Assembly: GCA_002104905.1 (NCBI GenBank)
Contig: MCFE01000125.1
Coordinates: forward strand, 1 to 64,000
Length of the DNA stretch: 64,000 bases
Reading direction: 5' to 3'
Source: Basidiobolus meristosporus CBS 931.73
Taxonomy: Eukaryota; Basidiobolomycota; Basidiobolomycetes; Basidiobolales; Basidiobolaceae
In this document: positions 46,856-60,139 of the stretch, one piece after another
How the letters are laid out: every line of letters begins with the position of its first letter
Numbering within the stretch: position 1 is the first letter of the stretch
Program-made: the position numbers and the translations under genes
The notes under the pieces: model-generated
What the model saw: the letters and a program-made list of their open reading frames with translations, nothing else
What the model was told of the DNA's origin: nothing
The model's database searches: none

Positions 46856-47820
46856 GTTACAAGTACTGATATGAAAGTTCTAGAGGAATAGGTAGTTGAG
46901 CTAGTTTTGTATTTACTAAAACTTGAGCGGATTTTATTGGGGTTCCAGCAGCTCCTGATTTATATTTTGCCAGATCAATTCCTGACTAATTTTATTTCCT
47001 AACGTAGGTTGTAGTTGATGATCCACTTGATTGCATCATCTTCACCTAATTAGATCTTATTTAATATATCTATTTCTGTCTGATGAGAATCTGCTGATTC
47101 ATCTGCTGACTAATACTACTGATTTGATAGATATTGCTGATATACTGATAGGCTTAATATCAAACTAATTGATTTGACTAAAAAGTGATCCAACTTATGT
47201 TGTAAAAAATTCGTAATTCCACCTAAATATTCACCTAACTTAGTCACTTAGATCATTACCTTCAAATCCTAGAGAATACTGACCAAATTCCTTGTCGGGA
47301 TTTACTTAGAATATTTTCACCAAAATACCAGGTACCCAGAACATGAAAATTCTCAAAGTTGTCCAAACAGCCCCAAACTTTGCACACATGTTCTTGGGAC
47401 CTTCCTTAACCTATTATGTGTGTTTGTTATGCCAAGACTTGGTAAAAGTATAAATACTACTTTTACAATCAATAAATCATTAAGTGAAAACCACATAATC
47501 CACTTGTTCTCCCAATCACTTCCAATATCTCCAAGACTCTTACAACAACTTAAACATTCAAGCATTATATCAAAACATTCTTCCCTACAAAAGTTGAGAG
47601 GGTCCTCCTGAATCTCTTTTCTTGTGATGCCAAAATCTTGATGGTTCAGTATTGTCAGTAAGTCTTGGAAGCTTGAGTCTGTCACTACAAACTGAATCTT
47701 CCCAGACATTTTCATGTTTGTTCATTAATTGGTAAGTTGAAAGTGACATGCTGCGATGATCTTTGATGGTCAATCTGGCAATCTAAGACACTATCTGGAA
47801 CTATAATTTCAACCATATTG
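46856..47820 (-). mobile_element. Reverse-oriented Ty3/gypsy 3' fragment with LTR
   Basis: On the minus strand, the 3' end of gypsy pol (about 47,790-47,580, including AACTTTTGTAGGG-type sequence before the LTR) runs into a gypsy LTR that spans 47,573 to 46,856 and is interrupted by the solo copia LTR. It matches the 50,810-55,746 element in reverse complement. Confidence 0.8.
47198..47547 (+). mobile_element. Solo copia LTR with ACTTA target duplication
   Basis: The 350-bp LTR (TGTTGTAAAA...CTTACAACA) is flanked on both sides by ACTTA (47193-47197 and 47548-47552). It splits a gypsy LTR whose halves read on across it (gatcca-ACTTA | ACTTA-aacattc). A solo LTR arises by recombination between the two LTRs of a full insertion. 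Confidence 0.9.
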
Positions 47821-49689
47821 CCAGCAGTAGAATATAGATATTGGTAATTTTACTCAATCTTACCAATGTTGCTGAGAGCAGTGCTTTCCTTGCCTTAAAT
47901 ACTCTTCATGACTCTCCAGACACACTTCTCTCAGTGGATGTCTTCTTGTATGAATATAATGTGCACTAATAAATATGGTAACTATTTTACATATTCTGCT
48001 GTTTTCTCCTATATATGACCCTCTTCTGTATTTACCTGCCAATATGCTGAATTTCTCACATATCCAAATGTATGCTCTACCCTCACTCAGAAGTGATTAA
48101 ATATCTGATTTTAGAGCTTCTGCTTTCTGCTAAGCACACCATTCCTTGGCTTTCTTTAAGCTGTAATACATCCTTATCACTGACAATCCACCCCTATAAA
48201 AGCAAAGTCTGCTATACATTTCTCCCCTGTACTGAATGCTGGTTGATTCTCTTCCCAAAGTGCTTTGCAGTGCTTACCTCCAGTACATGGCCCACTAAGC
48301 CAGATGATGTTACCCTCAATGTCAGACAGTGCTTGAAACTTCACACAGTGCCTCTGCCCTGCAGAATGCTACTAATCCTCACTGGGAAGGTATTCCAATT
48401 ACTCTTTATATGGAACCTGCTGCTGAACACCCCAAGATATGTAAGTCTATTAGAGTTGCTGAGCCTACTATTCCCAGCTTGCTCTGTGTCATTTATACCC
48501 TCTGCAAGAAGGGTCTCCATTGCTGTCTGCCAGTAATGAAAGCTTATAGGACTTTTGTTGCCATGAATGGTAGGATGAAACCTTATGGGATAATAGCTCT
48601 TATAATAGCAGAGAAGCTTAGCTGGGATCCCCTTGAGTAGATTAGGGTAGATGGTCCACAGCACTTGGCATAGATCACCTTAAGTGTGTGAAAAGAAAAT
48701 CAAGTGGTAGTGATGGGATTGATGAGAAAAGACTATTCAGATGATTAAGTTGCATTAAGGTTGGTGGGTGATTGGGCTGTGGTGAGTTGAATTGATTTGG
48801 CACAATGAGCTTTATTTATCTGATTTTCCATGCATTATGATTAAGTCTGCATCAATTGCCATGTATCCCATCATTGTGTTGTAAAAATCATCCTCAGACA
48901 ATGATTTGATATTTTTATTGATGCTTTACTCACAAGTCTATAGTTAAATAGAAAATCTGTGATTGATGTGATCCAATCCATGTCAATGCTATCTAAAATG
49001 CATCAAAAAAATTATATGGAAACTACAACAAACAAATTAATTTCCATATATATTTCATTTAAGGCCAGGTTGGTGTCAATACACTACTGTTTAAGTACCA
49101 AAATCTATTATTTTGATCCCTATTCTAAGTCTCAACGGATATTTAGTACATCCCAGGCAAAACCAATTCCACAGCTCACAAGCATGGTTTGGACCAGAGA
49201 AGTCAATGCTGGATCTGTTCAAGTTCTTGCCAAGTGATTTTAGTATGGCTCAAGTATCTCCAATGAGCCTTAATTCAAATACTTGGGTGCTGCCATAAAT
49301 CTAGCAGAACTAGATACATCAGAGAGTTGACAGAGATGGAAGAATCTGAGTAGAAAGCTGTGTCATGAGTTCTACATCCAGAAGCCAGCAGATGTATGTA
49401 GAACAATATATAACAACACAAGTGTTGAAATTAAGAATGAGCTCAGAGTTATGGGATCTGTGGCAGAAGCTGCATGGGTACAATTTTGGTGCAATTTGCT
49501 CAGTACAGGCAAGACACATCCATTTGTGCTCAAATTTTGGGAAACAAAGAGATTTTTGATGAGCTTTTGCCTCAAATGACAGATGTACTATGTGATATAT
49601 TAGTAGAGCTAAGTGGCTTCTAAGAGCAATATACATAAGACTCATCCAGGCCACAGTTCCAAAGTATCAGACAGAGCGTATGTGAATAA
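47821..49689. other. AT-rich sequence without recognised genes
   Basis: Frames of 60-154 codons on both strands (for example 48072-48536 + and 48341-48664 -) show no motif I recognise. The region is likely decayed transposon sequence. Confidence 0.4.
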
Positions 49690-50229
49690 CATGAGGAATT
49701 AGAAGGTAAGCTTCAAGAGCAAGAATATATATTGCAAGCAATAGCTTCCAGATTGCACAAGCCTGCCTTGCTGGATTCCTTACCATCCTTTGCAGCTTCA
49801 GCATGCTGGCGCATGTCAGTCCATACTAAGCCAACAACTGTTGCAAGAGCACCCCACATTGAGTCAGCATGTGTTGGGTCAACAAGCACGCTTCAGATCA
49901 AAACCACCGGAACTTGCCAAACTGCTCATTTAGAGACAAGTCCATTGGAGCAGGCAAAGTTGCATCAACAGGCAGCATCATATTGAACTCAGCCAAGGCC
50001 CATGCCAGTGCATCATATCAAGCCTGCACATGTCATTACACCTGATCATCAGCCGCTTACTTCTGGTGAACTGACTGATGATGACCCACATGAAGTGCTT
50101 CAACCACTGGAGCCTTTGGCAAGTAAAAGAACACGTCAGTGTGTAGTACTGCAGGCCAGCTCAGTAGCATCATCTGGAGCAATTAAGCACAGGCAAGCTG
50201 CAGCATTGCACTCATCAACTAGAAGGTAA
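49690..50229 (+). other. Unidentified open frame remnant
   Basis: One reading frame runs from about 49,690 (GKLQEQEYILQAIASRLHK) through a stop at 49,987 to 50,229. It is Ala/Ser/Thr/His/Gln-rich and less AT-rich than its surroundings. No domain is recognised. It could be part of a transposon protein or a decayed host gene. Confidence 0.35.
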
Positions 50230-50809
50230 AACACTGACTACAAATACACAAGCAGCCAAGACAATAGTCAACAAGGAAATAGTTTAGGTGTACAAAGTGA
50301 ATGACCACCAAATGCTTCAGCAGTAATCTCTATGTGAAAAAAACCTAGGAGACAATTATACAATTGCATTGAATTGCAACTGTTGGTCATGATCCAATCA
50401 ACACATTTCTTTTGGCAATCCAACTCAAGCCATTGCAAATCTGTGATCACTGAATTTTTGATATAAATAAAATCCAGGTCATTTCAAATTTGAGCCAGAA
50501 CCCCCATAAATAAACACCCTGCATATATATACATCATCTGTAACACCAGTGCAGCCATTTGATCTGTTTTGCACCTATCTGATTGGTTGCATACTAGCTA
50601 TGACACTTTATCCAATCACCAGGATCAGGGAATTACTTGCTGAATGGGCAAAGTGGGATATTTGCATGCAAATCAGGTAGCCTGTGTATTGGTCAAAGAG
50701 CCAATTAGGGGCTGACAGCTTCAGGATACTTTTGGACCAATTAAGCACTGATATACTATCCAATTGGAGTGATGGTAGCCAAAATGGTAAGCATTGGTGT
50801 AGTTTGTAT
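50230..50809. other. Spacer before the gypsy element
   Basis: No gene or named repeat is seen in these 580 bases. Confidence 0.4.
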
Positions 50810-51177
50810 TGTTATGATCTGCTGCTTGAATGTTTAAGTTAGATCAATTTTTAGTCAAATCAATTAGTATATGTTTAGGTTATCAGTATATCAGTATTAT
50901 CTATGAAATCAGTAGCATTAGTCAGCAAATGAATCAGCAGATCCTTATCAGACAGAAATAGATATATTAAGTAGGATCTTATTGGGTGCTGATGATGCAA
51001 TCAAATGAGTCATCAGCCACAACCTACATTAGGAAATACAATTAGTCAGCAATTGATCTGGCAAAATGTATATAAGGAGCTCCTGGAACCTCAATAAAAA
51101 TCAGTTCAAGTTTTAGTGAATACAATACTAGCTAAACTCCCTATTCCTCTACAACTCTTATACTAAGACTTGTAACA
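50810..51177 (+). repeat. 5' LTR of the gypsy element
   Basis: It contains TATATAAGGAG at about 51,070 and AATAAAAATC at about 51,094. It is nearly identical to the 3' LTR. Confidence 0.9.
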
Positions 51178-51235
51178 TTGGTAGCAGCAATAACCAGAAA
51201 CCTCCCTCCTGAAGAACAAAGACACCACCCTCAAG

Positions 51236-52948
51236 ATGTCAGACAATCAAGAATGGAAGAATGCCATGCAGCAAATCCTGGCCCAACAGCAACATTTACT
51301 CCTGATCCTCAGCCAACAGCAACAAGGAATGACTACCATGGCTCAGAGCCAGCAAAGCCCTGTCAAGAGCAACTCTAGTGTGAAGGTCAACCGGTACCAT
51401 GGCGGAGTCAATTAAAACCTGGGAACTTGGCTCTTTCAGATTGAAGAAGCTTTTAATGCTAAAGGAATTGCTCCAGAAAGCAAGTTGCATTAGGCAGCTT
51501 TTTATTTGGCAGATGCAGCCTTACAATGGTACCACAACAAGATCAGGTCAGCCACTATGATGGGATGCTCTACAATCTCTACCTGGGATCAGTTTGTGTT
51601 GGAAATTCAGGATGCTTTTGAACCTCCATACCAGCAGACACTACTAAGAAGGAAGTTAAAGACACTCAGACAGAAAGGAATGGTTCAAGAATACATCTAT
51701 GAGTACAGATGTCTACTTGGACAAATTGAAAGAATGGACCCCTTGGATCAAGTTGAATACTTTATTGATGGGTTGAAAGAAAGAACTTGCAAGGAAGTGA
51801 ATTACTGAAGACCTCAGACTATTGAAGAAGCCATCAAGATTGCCATTGACTATGACTCAGCTATGTTTGGAGTTGGGAAGCCTACAGTGACTAATCAGAA
51901 AGGCTACAATCATTATGAAAGAAGACAGTCAGAAGCAGTACTAATGGAAATAGACGCTATGCAGAAGAATCCTACCTCAGAAGAATGTAAGAAGAAAGAA
52001 CTTTGCTTCAATTGCCACCAGCAGGGACATATTGCAAAGTACTGCCCTCAGAAAAGAAATGGACACCAGCCAACAAGAACCTTCAACCATATTGAGTCCT
52101 ATGAACACAGTAATGTGGAAGATGAGCTTGAAGAAGACTCGGAACTCACCTTCCACATGACACAAGAATACCTATCCCAGATGACCTCAAACTCAGGAGA
52201 GCTATTATACTTGAATGGAGTAATCAATGGAGTACCTGCCAAGATCATGATTGACTCAGGAGCATTGCATGAGTACATGTCAGACAAATTTGCTCTGAAA
52301 GCAGGAATCAACTCCAAACCTACCAAATCAACTTCAGTCTCCACAGCTGATGGGAACTCTTACATAATCAACCGTATTACCCAGCCAGTAAGAATGAAGA
52401 TCAGTGACTTTGAAGAAGACCTACCGGCCTATATATTTGGGAACTGCAAGTTTGACTTTGTACTTGGAAAAACCTGGCTATTTTGTTGTAATCCATCAAT
52501 CAACTGGAGAACCCATGCTACTCAGATTCAAAAAGACAACAAGACCTTTGAGCTATTACCTGCCAGGCTGGATTTCAACTTGGTCAATTCCAGTGTGTGT
52601 GAGACAAGTGAACTTAGCAAGACCCAGTTCTGTAGAGTGCTTAGAAAAGGTACTCAGATGTTCCTCATGGCGGTTTTACAGGAGGATTCCTCTACCCCAG
52701 CACCCCATCAGGTCCAGACTCTCTTGAAGAAATATTCAGACATGTTTCCAGATGAGCTTGTGAGCCTACCACCAGTCAGAGATGTGGATCATGCCATTGA
52801 CACAGGAGATAGCACTCCAGTGAGCAAGACACCTTACAGAATGAGTCCATTGGAATTGGAGGAAATGAAGAGACAAATTGATCAGCTATTGGAGCAAGGA
52901 TGCATCAGACCCAGCAAGTCACCTTGGGAGCACCAGTGCTTTTTGTGA
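51236..52948 (+). pseudogene. Gypsy gag-protease region, broken
   Basis: The frame from ATG 51236 encodes a Gln-rich gag N-terminus and a retrotransposon gag core (LKTLRQKGMVQEYIYEYR, WYHNKIRSA). A CCHC knuckle (CFNCHQQGHIAKYC) and an aspartic protease (IMIDSGALHEYMS) follow. Stops interrupt it at 51413 (TAA), 51491 (TAG) and 51806 (TGA). At about 52,925 one base is missing (ccttgggagcacc), so the frame ends at 52948 just as reverse transcriptase begins. Confidence 0.88.
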
Positions 52949-55368
52949 AAAGGAAGGATGGAACACTTAGGATGTGCATTGACTACAGAGCCCTGAACTC
53001 AGTTACCGTCAAGAATAAGTATCCCATACCTTGGATTGATGAGCTTTTGGACCAACTTAATTGAGCTACTATTTTCAGTAAGATTGACCTCATGTCAGGA
53101 TACAACCAAATTAGGGTGAAACCAGAAGATATTCCTAAGACAGCATTTAGGACCAGATATGGACATTACAAGTACTTAGTCATGAGTTTTGGCCTCACTA
53201 ATGCCCGTGCAACATTCATGACGCTGATGCAGACTGTCATTCAGGAGTACTTAGACAAGTTTGTGATTATCTACCTGGATGACATATTGATATACAGCAA
53301 GACAGAAGAGGATCATGTGATGCACATTGAAAAGGTCTTGAAGAAACTAAGAGAGAACAAGCTATATGGCAAGCTAGCCAAGTGTGCATTCTTCAAGGAA
53401 CATGTTGAATACCTGGGACACATAGTGACCAGCACAGGAGTGACCTTAGACCCTAAGAAGGTTGAAGTTACCAAGAATTTGAAGCAGCCCCATAGCATAT
53501 CAGAACTCAGATCATTCCTTGGAATGGTCTCCTGTTATTGGAGATTTGTCAAGTCTTTTGCAAGTATTACAGCCCCTTTAACTGATATCCTCAAGAAAGA
53601 CAATGCCTACAAGTGGGGCATAGCTTGTGAGACTGCCTTCCGGACACTCAAGAATGGACTTGCTAAGCTGCCAAGCTTAAGAATACCAGACTTCAGAAAA
53701 GAGTTCACTCTGTGCACAGATGCTTCAGATTATGCAATTGGTGGAGTGCTGAGCCAAGAATACAAGGGAAAGGACTACCCTGTTGCCTTTGAATCCAAGA
53801 AACTGAACTCAGCAGAACAAAACTATCCAGTCCAAGAGAAGGAGATGCTTGCTCTAATACACTGTTTGAAGACATGGAGATGCTATATTGAAGGAGTCAA
53901 ATGCATTGTGAAGACTGATCATGCCTCCCTCAAGTATATATTTACTCAGAAGGTACTCTCTAGAAGAATGACAAGATGGAGTGAATACATTCAGCAACTT
54001 GACCTGGAGATTGTCTACTGCCCTGGAAAAAACAACACAGTTGCTGATGCCTTATCAAGATTAGATCAAGTTGCACAACTCAACATGGTGCATGAATCAG
54101 ATTGGCATAGCCTATTACCAAAGTACTTGGAGGACCAAGCCATTCCTAATGAGGTGGATGAAGAGATAAAGAAGATAATCCGGGATGAAGCCAGCAAATT
54201 TGTTGTACAGGATGAAACACTCTACCAAATTGTTGATGGAAGCCCTATTGCCTATTGTCCTTATGTTGCTTGCCTGGATTTAATACATAAGTTACACAAT
54301 GGATATGGACATCTTGGGATTGAAGGAATCTATAGCCTTGTGAAAGCCAGAGCATGGTGGCCCAGAATGAAACAAGATATTGAGAAGCTAGTGAAAACAT
54401 GCCCAAACTGCCAAATCAATCAAGGCCAGCCACAAAGAATTGCCAAACTCTTCCCTTTGGAGCCTGTAAGAACATTTGAGAGATGGGGAGTTGACTTTAT
54501 TGGAAGACTGCCAACTACCAGGAAATGCAACTGTTGGATCCTAGTAGCAATTGACCATGCCACTAAATGGCCAGTTGCTAAAGCTGTACCAATAGCCAGT
54601 GAACAAGAAGTTGTAAGTTTCATTTACCATGAGATTCTGATGAAGTTTGGATGCCCTGTGGAGATCATATCTGATAGAGGAGCAAACTTTATGGCAAAGA
54701 CATTAGAGGCTTACCTGGAAATGCAGCAGATCAGACACTTGAAAACCTTGGCATATCACCCCAGAACTAATGGAGTCACTGAGCGGTTTAATGGATTATT
54801 TAGAAAAATGCTGACTAAGTATGCAAATGGAATAGTCAGTAGATGGGATGAGTATATAGACCAAGCACACTTTGCATGCAGAGTCAGAGTACACAACACC
54901 ACCCAGCAATCACCACTTTACTTAGTGTATGGATGTGAACCAAGGATTCCAGGAGATCTCACACAACCCAAGCTTACAGATGCCTTAGAAGATGAACTTA
55001 GTCAGCCAAGTAGACACCAGCAACTGGAACAAAGACATCAAGAGGCACAGACCAAAGTATCTCAAAGTACAGAAAAGATGAAGCAGAGATTTGATAAGAC
55101 TATAGCACCAGAAGCATTGACAGTTGGGAACTTTGTATTGCTAAGAATCAACACTTGGAAGAAGTTTGAGCCACAATGGACAGGACCATTCAAGATCATC
55201 AGAGAATGTCCATTTGCAACTTACCAATTGGTGGACAAACAAGGCAATATCCAGGAAGACTTAGTGCATAGGGACAGACTCAAGCTTGCAAGACTTGCTG
55301 ATAATACAGAACCATCAAGATATTGGTATCACAAGAAAAGAGATTCAGGAGAACCCTTTCAACTTTAG
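52925..55368 (+). pseudogene. Gypsy pol: reverse transcriptase, RNase H, integrase
   Basis: After the frameshift the frame has one stop (TGA at 53062), then stays open for 758 codons. It contains RT with the catalytic IIYLDDILIYSK (about 53,268-53,300), RNase H with TDASDYAIGGVLSQ, an HHCC zinc finger (HNGYGHLG...CPNCQ) and an integrase DDE core (GVDFIGRLP, ISDRGANF, NGVTERFNG). The tail, QWTGPFKI..., lacks a chromodomain. The 53092-55368 stretch itself is undamaged. Confidence 0.92.
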
Positions 55369-55378
55369 TAGGGGAGAA

Positions 55379-55746
55379 TGTTATGATCTGCCGCTTAAAT
55401 GTTTAAGTTAGATCAATTTTTAGTCAAATCAATTAGTATATGCTTAGGTTATCAGTATATCAGTATTATCTATGAAATCAGTAGCATTAGTCAGCAAATG
55501 AATCAGCAGATCCTTATCAGACAGAAATAGATATATTAAGTAGGATCTTATTGGGTGCTGATGATGCAATCAAATGAGTCATCAGCCACAACCTACATTA
55601 GGAAATACAATTAGTCAGCAATTGATCTGGCAAAATGTATATAAGGAGCTGCTAGAACCTCAATAGAAATCAGTTCAAGTTTTAGTGAATACAATACTAG
55701 CTAAACTCCCTATTCCTCTACAACTCTTATATCAAGACTTGTAACA
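55379..55746 (+). repeat. 3' LTR of the gypsy element
   Basis: It is the 368-bp partner of the 5' LTR, about 98% identical by eye. Confidence 0.9.
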
Positions 55747-56043
55747 GTAGTGTGATACACATTTACTTCCATTTACATTAAACAAACATATCCAAATACC
55801 TGAGTTTGTTTACCATAATAGTGGTATCCAATTGTGCATGTAATGCAACCATTAGCAGTTGGTGCAATCATCTGTGCCAACCTCATTGTGTCAAACCATG
55901 CCATAATGCACAGGACTGTCCCACATGGTGCAAAATGTCCAAGAGCAATCCTGGCTACTGGTAGCTACAATATTGCACCCAATTGTTCTTAGAAATGGTT
56001 AATTGTGCAGTGTACCCTAGCACAGTTCAATGGAACAAGTCTA
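55747..56043. repeat. Probable short element sharing the fold-back terminus
   Basis: The segment ends TTCAATGGAACAAGTC at about 56,041, the same terminal motif as the fold-back and 209-bp elements. It abuts the broken RNase H end of a reverse gypsy copy. Its other end was not found. Confidence 0.35.
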
Positions 56044-57647
56044 TTGTATTGTGGCAAGCATCCCCTTCTCATGCACTGGATAGTTTTGTTCTGTTGAGTC
56101 CAGTTTCTTGAACTTAGAAGCAACTGGGTAGTGCATTCCCTTATATTCCTGCCTTGGTATTCCACCAGTAGCATAATCTGAAGCATCTGTGCACAGAGTA
56201 AACTCTTTTCTGAAGTCTGGGATTCTTAAGCTTGGTGGCTTAGCAAGTTCATATCTAAGAGTCGGAAAGACAGTCTCACAGGCTATGTCCCACTTCAGGG
56301 TGTCATCTCTCTTGAGATTTTAGTTAAAGGGCTGCAATACTTGCAAAGGACTTGACAAATCTCCAATAATAGGAAGCCATTTCAAGGAACAATATGAGTA
56401 CTAATATGCAATGGGGCTGCTTCAGATTCCTGATGACTACAACCTTCCTGGGGTCCAGGGTTGCTCCTGTGCTAGTCAATGTATGTCCCTGGTATTCAAC
56501 ATGTTCCTTTACAAATTCACACTTTGCTAGCTTGCCATATAGCTTGTTCTCTCATAGCTTCTTTAAGACCTTTTCAATGAGTACCCAGTTGTCCTCTTCT
56601 GCCTTGCTGTATATCAATAAGTCATCTAGGTAAATTACCTCAAACTTGTTTAAGTAATGATGGAAGATGGCTTGCATCAAGGTCACAATTATTGCAAGGG
56701 CATTGGTGGGCCAAAACTCACAGCTAAGTACTTGTAGTGTGCATATCTGGTTCTGAATGCAGTCTCAAGGATGTCTTCTAGTTTCACACTAAACTGGTTG
56801 TATCCATAGTTGAGGTCAATCTTGCTGAATATGGTTGCTGCATTGAGTTGGTCCAAAAGCTGATCAATCCAAGGTATGGGGTACTTATTCTTCACAGTAA
56901 ATGAGTTGTTGACCCTGCAGTCCAAGCACATCTAAAGTATTGCATCCTTCTTCTTCACACAAGGAACTGGTGCTCCCCAAGGTGACTTGCTGAGCTTGAT
57001 GTACCCTTGCTCCAGTAACTGATCTATTTGTCTCTTTGTCTCTTCAACTCTACTGTACTCATTCTGTAAGGTATCTTGCTTACTAGAGGGCTATTTCCTG
57101 TGTCAATGGTATGATTCATGTCTCTATTGGATGGTAGGCTAACAAGCTCTTCTGGAAACACATCTGAAAATTCCTTCAAAAGAGTCTGGACCTTCTGAGG
57201 TACTGGAGTACAGAGATCCTCCAGTAGTGTATATATGAAAAACATACCTTCTCTAAGTGCTCCACAGATCTGTGTATTGTTAAGCTACTTGTTTCACACA
57301 CACTGGAATTGGCCAAGTTGAAGTCCAGTCTGGCAGGTAGGAGCTCATAAGTTTGGTTGCCTTTTTGGATCTGCATGGCATGGGTTATGCAGTGATTGAT
57401 AGATTACCACAGAATAGCCAAGCTTCCCAGTACAAGAACAAACTTGCTGTTCTCATATATGGAGGCCTGTGGGTCCTCTTCATAGTCATTGATCTTCATT
57501 CTTACTGGCTGCGTAATAAGGTTATTTGCATAAGAGTCCTCATCAGCTGTTGTAACTGAAGTTGATTTGGTGGGCTTGAAGTTGATTTCAGCTTACAGGG
57601 CAAATTGCTCTGGCATATGCTCATATGATGCTCCTGAGGCAAACATA

Positions 57648-60139
57648 TGTTATGATCCACTGCTTGAATGTTTAAGTTAGACCAATTTAGTCAAATAAAT
57701 TAGTTTTATATTTAGCTTCTCAATATATCAGTGTTGTCTACTAAATCAGTAGTATTGGTCAGCATATGAATCAGCAAATCCTTACCACACAGAAATTGAT
57801 ATATTTAGTTGGATCTCATTGGGTGACAATGGTGTAATTACATGAGTCATCAGCCACAACTTACATTATGAAATACAATTGGTCAGCAATTGATCTGACA
57901 AACTCTATATGAGTAGCTGCTGGAACCTCAATAAAGATCATTTCAAGTTCTAACAAATGCAATACTAACTAAACTTGCAATTACTTGAAACTCCTATATT
58001 AAGACTTGTAACATTGGTAGCAGCAATAATCAGAAACCTCCCCCCTCAAGAAAGAAGAAGTTTTCCTCAAGATGTTAGAGAATCTACAATGGAAGAATAA
58101 TATGCAGCCACAGTTACTACAGATTCTTAGCCAGCAGCAACAGGGAATGACTATCATGGCCCTGAGCCAGCAAAACCCTATCAACAGCAACTCTTGTGTT
58201 AAGGTCAACCAGTACTATCGCAGAGTAAATGGAAACCTGGGAACCTGGCTCTGCCAGTTTGAAAAAGCTGTTAAGGCTAAGGGAATTTCCCCAGAGAAAA
58301 TTATGTTACGCAACTTTCTACTTTACAGAGGTGGCTTTACAGTGGTGCCACACAAGATCAGGCCAGCTCCATGATGGGATGAGCTACTATCTCTACTTGG
58401 GATGAGTTTGTGCTGGAAATTCACAATGCTTTTGAACCCCCTTATCAGCAAATACTACAAAGAAGGAAGCTGAAGACACTCAGACAAAAAGGAATGGTTC
58501 AAGAGTACATGTATGAAAATAGATGTCTACTTGGACCAATTGAAAGAGTTCAGAGTCAGGAGGGCAACAATACCTATGACCCATTACCTGCCAGACTGAA
58601 GTTTAAGTTGGTCAATTGCGTTGTGTCTGAAACAAGTGAACTTAGCAAGACACAGTTTGGGGGGGCACTTAGATAATGTACTCAAATGTTCCTCATGATG
58701 GTATTACAGAAAAATTCCTCTACACCAGCACACCAGGAGGTCCAAACTCTTTTGAAGGAATACTCACTTGTGTTTCCAGATGAACTTAGAGGTTTACCAT
58801 CAGTCAGAGACATAGATCATGCCATTGACACAGGAGATAGCCCCCCAATGAGTAAGACACAATGCATAGTTAAGTCCATTGAAGTTGGAAAAGACAAAGA
58901 GACAAAAAGTCCTATTATTGGAGCAAGGCTATAGCAGTCCCAGCAAGTCACCATGGGGAGCAATAGAACTCATAGTTAAGAGAAGGATAGAACACTCAGG
59001 ATGTACATTGACTACAGAGCCCTCAACTCAGTTACTGCAAAGAATAAGTACCCTGTAACAACATATTGCTATAGAGCAAAACAGAAGAGGAACACTTGGT
59101 ACACATTGAAAAGTACTTGCATAAGCTAAGAGAGAACAAGCTATATGGCAAGCTAGCAAATTGAGAATTCTTGAAGAAACAAGTTGAGTAAGAGATTTTA
59201 TTGAATAGAGAGCAAGCTTTCTGGCCAAGCTATTGGAGGCTTACTTGGCAAAGCAGAGGATCAAGCACTTTAAAAACTTGGTATATCACCCTAGAACTAA
59301 TGGAGTCACCAAGGGGTTTAATGATTTATTTGGAAAAATGCTGACCAAGTATTTATATGAAGCTGTCAGTAGATGGGATGCACATGTAGACTAAGCACCC
59401 TTTGCATGCAAAGTGAGAGTACACAACATCACCCAACATTCCCTATTTTACTTAGTGCATGCATTTGAACCAAGGATTCCAGGAGATCTCACATAACCAA
59501 AGCTCATAGACACCATGAAAGATGAGCTCAGGCATCCAAGTAAGCACCAGCAACTGGAACAAAGCTGTCAAGAGGCACAGGCCAATCAATCTCAGTATGC
59601 GGAAAAGATGAAGCAGAGATATGATAAGACTATAGCACCGGAGGCATTGACAGTTGGGAACTCTGTATTGCTGAGAAATAGCAATTCCAAGAAGTTTGAG
59701 CCACAATGGATAGGACCTTTCAGGCTCATCAGAGAATGTCCATTGGCAACTTACCAACTGGTGGAAGAGCATTGGAATTTGCAGGAAGATTCAGTTATAA
59801 AGACAGACTCAAGTTTGCAAGACTTGCTGACAATACTGAACCATTAAGATATTGGTATCACAAGATAACAAGCTCAGGAGAACCATCTCAACTTTGGTAG
59901 GGGAGAACATTATGATGTACTGCTTGAATTTTTAATTTGAATCAGTTTTTAGTCAAATCAGGTAGTTTAATATTTAGCCTATAGGTACATTAGTGTTATC
60001 TATCAAATCAGTAAATACTCTGGTAAAATGTACACAAAGTGCAGCAGGAACCTCAATAAAAATCAGGTCAAGTTTTGGTGAGCACAATACAAGCTAAACC
60101 CTCTATTGCCCTACAACTTATGCATTAAGACTTGTAACA
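57648..60139 (+). mobile_element. Old, internally deleted gypsy element nested in the reverse gypsy
   Basis: The 5' LTR is 57648-58013 (TGTTATGATCC...CTTGTAACA), followed by a TTGGTAGCAGCAATAATCAG primer site and gag (58,072-58,550). The frame then jumps to the protease-RT junction, with fragments of RT and integrase (YHPRTNGVTKGFN-like at about 59,290) and the pol tail (59,510-59,900). The 3' LTR, 59908-60139, is shortened to 232 bp and starts CATTATG. Heavy decay makes it older than the 50,810 copy. Confidence 0.85.

Larger units (their letters stand above)
50810..55746 (+). mobile_element. Ty3/gypsy LTR retrotransposon, near full length
   Basis: The 4.9-kb element has 368-bp LTRs (50810-51177 and 55379-55746) that begin TGTTATGATCTG and end CTTGTAACA; about eight differences by eye, nearly all transitions. 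A primer site starting TTGGTAGCAGCAATAACC follows the 5' LTR, and a purine tract (GTAGGGGAGAA) precedes the 3' LTR. The flanking bases (TGTAT left, GTAGT right) do not form a perfect target duplication. Confidence 0.93.

Noticed and set aside
42769..47547. A complete copia element bounded by the LTRs at 42,769 and 47,198
   Set aside because: The second LTR has its own ACTTA target duplication inside a gypsy LTR, so it is a separate solo LTR.
47353..47715. A 120-codon minus-strand protein
   Set aside because: It runs from gypsy pol through two unrelated LTR pieces, so it is a chance fusion.
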